A stretch of 43,177 nt of DNA from Phenylobacterium sp. (GTDB taxonomy: Bacteria; Pseudomonadota; Alphaproteobacteria; Caulobacterales; Caulobacteraceae): contig NZ_JAUYQL010000081.1 in the NCBI RefSeq assembly GCF_030697305.1, forward strand, positions 1 through 43,177, written 5' to 3'. The position numbers were made by a program, and so were the translations under genes. The notes below the pieces were generated by a model. It did no database searches. It was not told where the DNA came from and worked only from the letters and a program-made list of their open reading frames with translations. Of this stretch, positions 42,699 through 43,177 are shown in pieces. How positions within the stretch are numbered: position 1 is the first letter of the stretch; each line of letters opens with the position of its first letter.

Positions 42699-43177
42699 AT
42701 GCCGCCCGCAGGCGAGGACGAGCCTTCCAACCCCTTCGAACGCGCCAGCCCCTGGGGCCGCGCGCGGCAGGCGCCGTTCCGCATCGGCGCGCTGCCGCAG
42801 TCGCCCTCCCGCCCGCCGCCGCCTCGGCCCGCAACGCCGCCGCCAGGCGAGATAAAGCGCGCCGCGCCGGCGCGGCCGAGCGGCCGGGGAATCCTGTCTG
42901 GTTCGTTGATCCCGATCCGCGCCGCGCCGGCGTCTCCGCCACTCGCTGAACCGGCGCCGATCGCCCGGGAACCTCAGCCGTCAGCGGTCGCAGCCCGCGC
43001 TCAGGGGGAGCTCGAGCCTTCTGTGGCGGCTCGGCCGACCGCCCTCGCGCCCATCCCATCTGAGCGCGCAGCGTCTGTACCGGAGGCCGCGCAACCGGTC
43101 TTCGCTCCCCAGCGCCCGGCTGCGCGGCGCCCACGTCGCCGGCTGCCGCTGCTGCCGCTTGCGGCGGCTGTGGTGGT
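42699..43177 (+). CDS. Proline-rich membrane protein (5' part, runs off the window)
   Basis: The frame starts at ATG 42699 with GGGAG (42685-42690 region) upstream and is open to the right edge, at least 159 residues. The N terminus is PAGEDEPSNPFERASPWGR; then a Pro/Ala/Arg-rich cytoplasmic stretch without predicted structure; the last residues (RRRLPLLPLAAAVVV) begin a membrane helix. No family recognised; the layout fits an envelope protein with a disordered cytoplasmic arm and a periplasmic domain still to come. It is divergent from the GT87-like gene, with 224 bp between them holding no clear motif. Confidence 0.65.
   Translation, partial: MPPAGEDEPSNPFERASPWGRARQAPFRIGALPQSPSRPPPPRPATPPPGEIKRAAPARPSGRGILSGSLIPIRAAPASPPLAEPAPIAREPQPSAVAARAQGELEPSVAARPTALAPIPSERAASVPEAAQPVFAPQRPAARRPRRRLPLLPLAAAVV

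Noticed and set aside
42475-43134. Upstream extension of the GT87-like gene to 601 codons
   Set aside because: The added ~220 residues are the antisense of the divergent proline-rich gene, which has its own ribosome binding site and start.

Overview
The window is high-GC chromosomal DNA from an alphaproteobacterium, most likely Caulobacterales (Caulobacter or Phenylobacterium type). The evidence is the mreBCD-mrdA-rodA order, a TipN-like polarity protein, the alphaproteobacterial murA-DUF2948-hisD ... UPF0262-LMWPTP-infA-maf-RNase E/G-yacG neighbourhood, and a promoter-like site fitting the Caulobacter housekeeping consensus. The genus is an inference. Genes are packed tightly: ATGA or GTGA overlaps are frequent, and two convergent pairs share a CTAG in which both TAG stops overlap.

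Left third (1-17029). The elongasome operon mreB(partial)-mreC-mreD-mrdA-rodA makes the rod-shape cell-wall machine. It meets a convergent proline iminopeptidase. A leftward cysD-cysNC-DUF423 group activates sulfate. Its leader carries a clear intrinsic-terminator structure just upstream of cysD, which looks like an attenuator. Divergent from it is an alkylation-repair pair, an Ada-type/AlkA fusion and a methylguanine methyltransferase, preceded by two direct repeats flanking a palindrome. Next come a small 71-residue protein, the TipN-like coiled-coil membrane protein, a muropeptide dipeptide epimerase, a DUF4112 membrane protein and a carboxymuconolactone decarboxylase-like protein.

Middle (17034-31300). 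Leftward genes encode methylmalonyl-CoA mutase (mutA, mutB) and a MarR-regulated DHA2-type multidrug exporter with a probable operator. At 22639-24673 lies a prophage scar. A 5'-truncated S24 repressor abuts the 3' end of a GH24-type endolysin on the opposite strand. An overlapping Rz/Rz1-like spanin pair follows, and a 159-residue unknown protein lies beside it with a strong promoter positioned for leaderless expression. A soluble NAD-dependent molybdenum formate dehydrogenase operon (fdsG-fdsB-fdsA-fdsD-fdhD, leftward) comes next, then a small acidic protein and a tRNA-Thr(GGT) with two U-C stem mismatches.

Right third (31292-43177). murA, DUF2948 and hisD are separated from UPF0262-LMWPTP-infA-maf-RNase E/G-yacG-tRNA-Phe by an inserted block: a fatty-acid desaturase, an exported glycine-zipper/SH3 protein, and a leftward 433-residue protein that looks like a degenerate EAL-type domain. 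The window ends with a GT87-like membrane glycosyltransferase (leftward) and the start of a proline-rich membrane protein that runs off the edge. No CRISPR array, intact insertion sequence or rRNA was seen. All calls come from reading the sequence; no database search was run.
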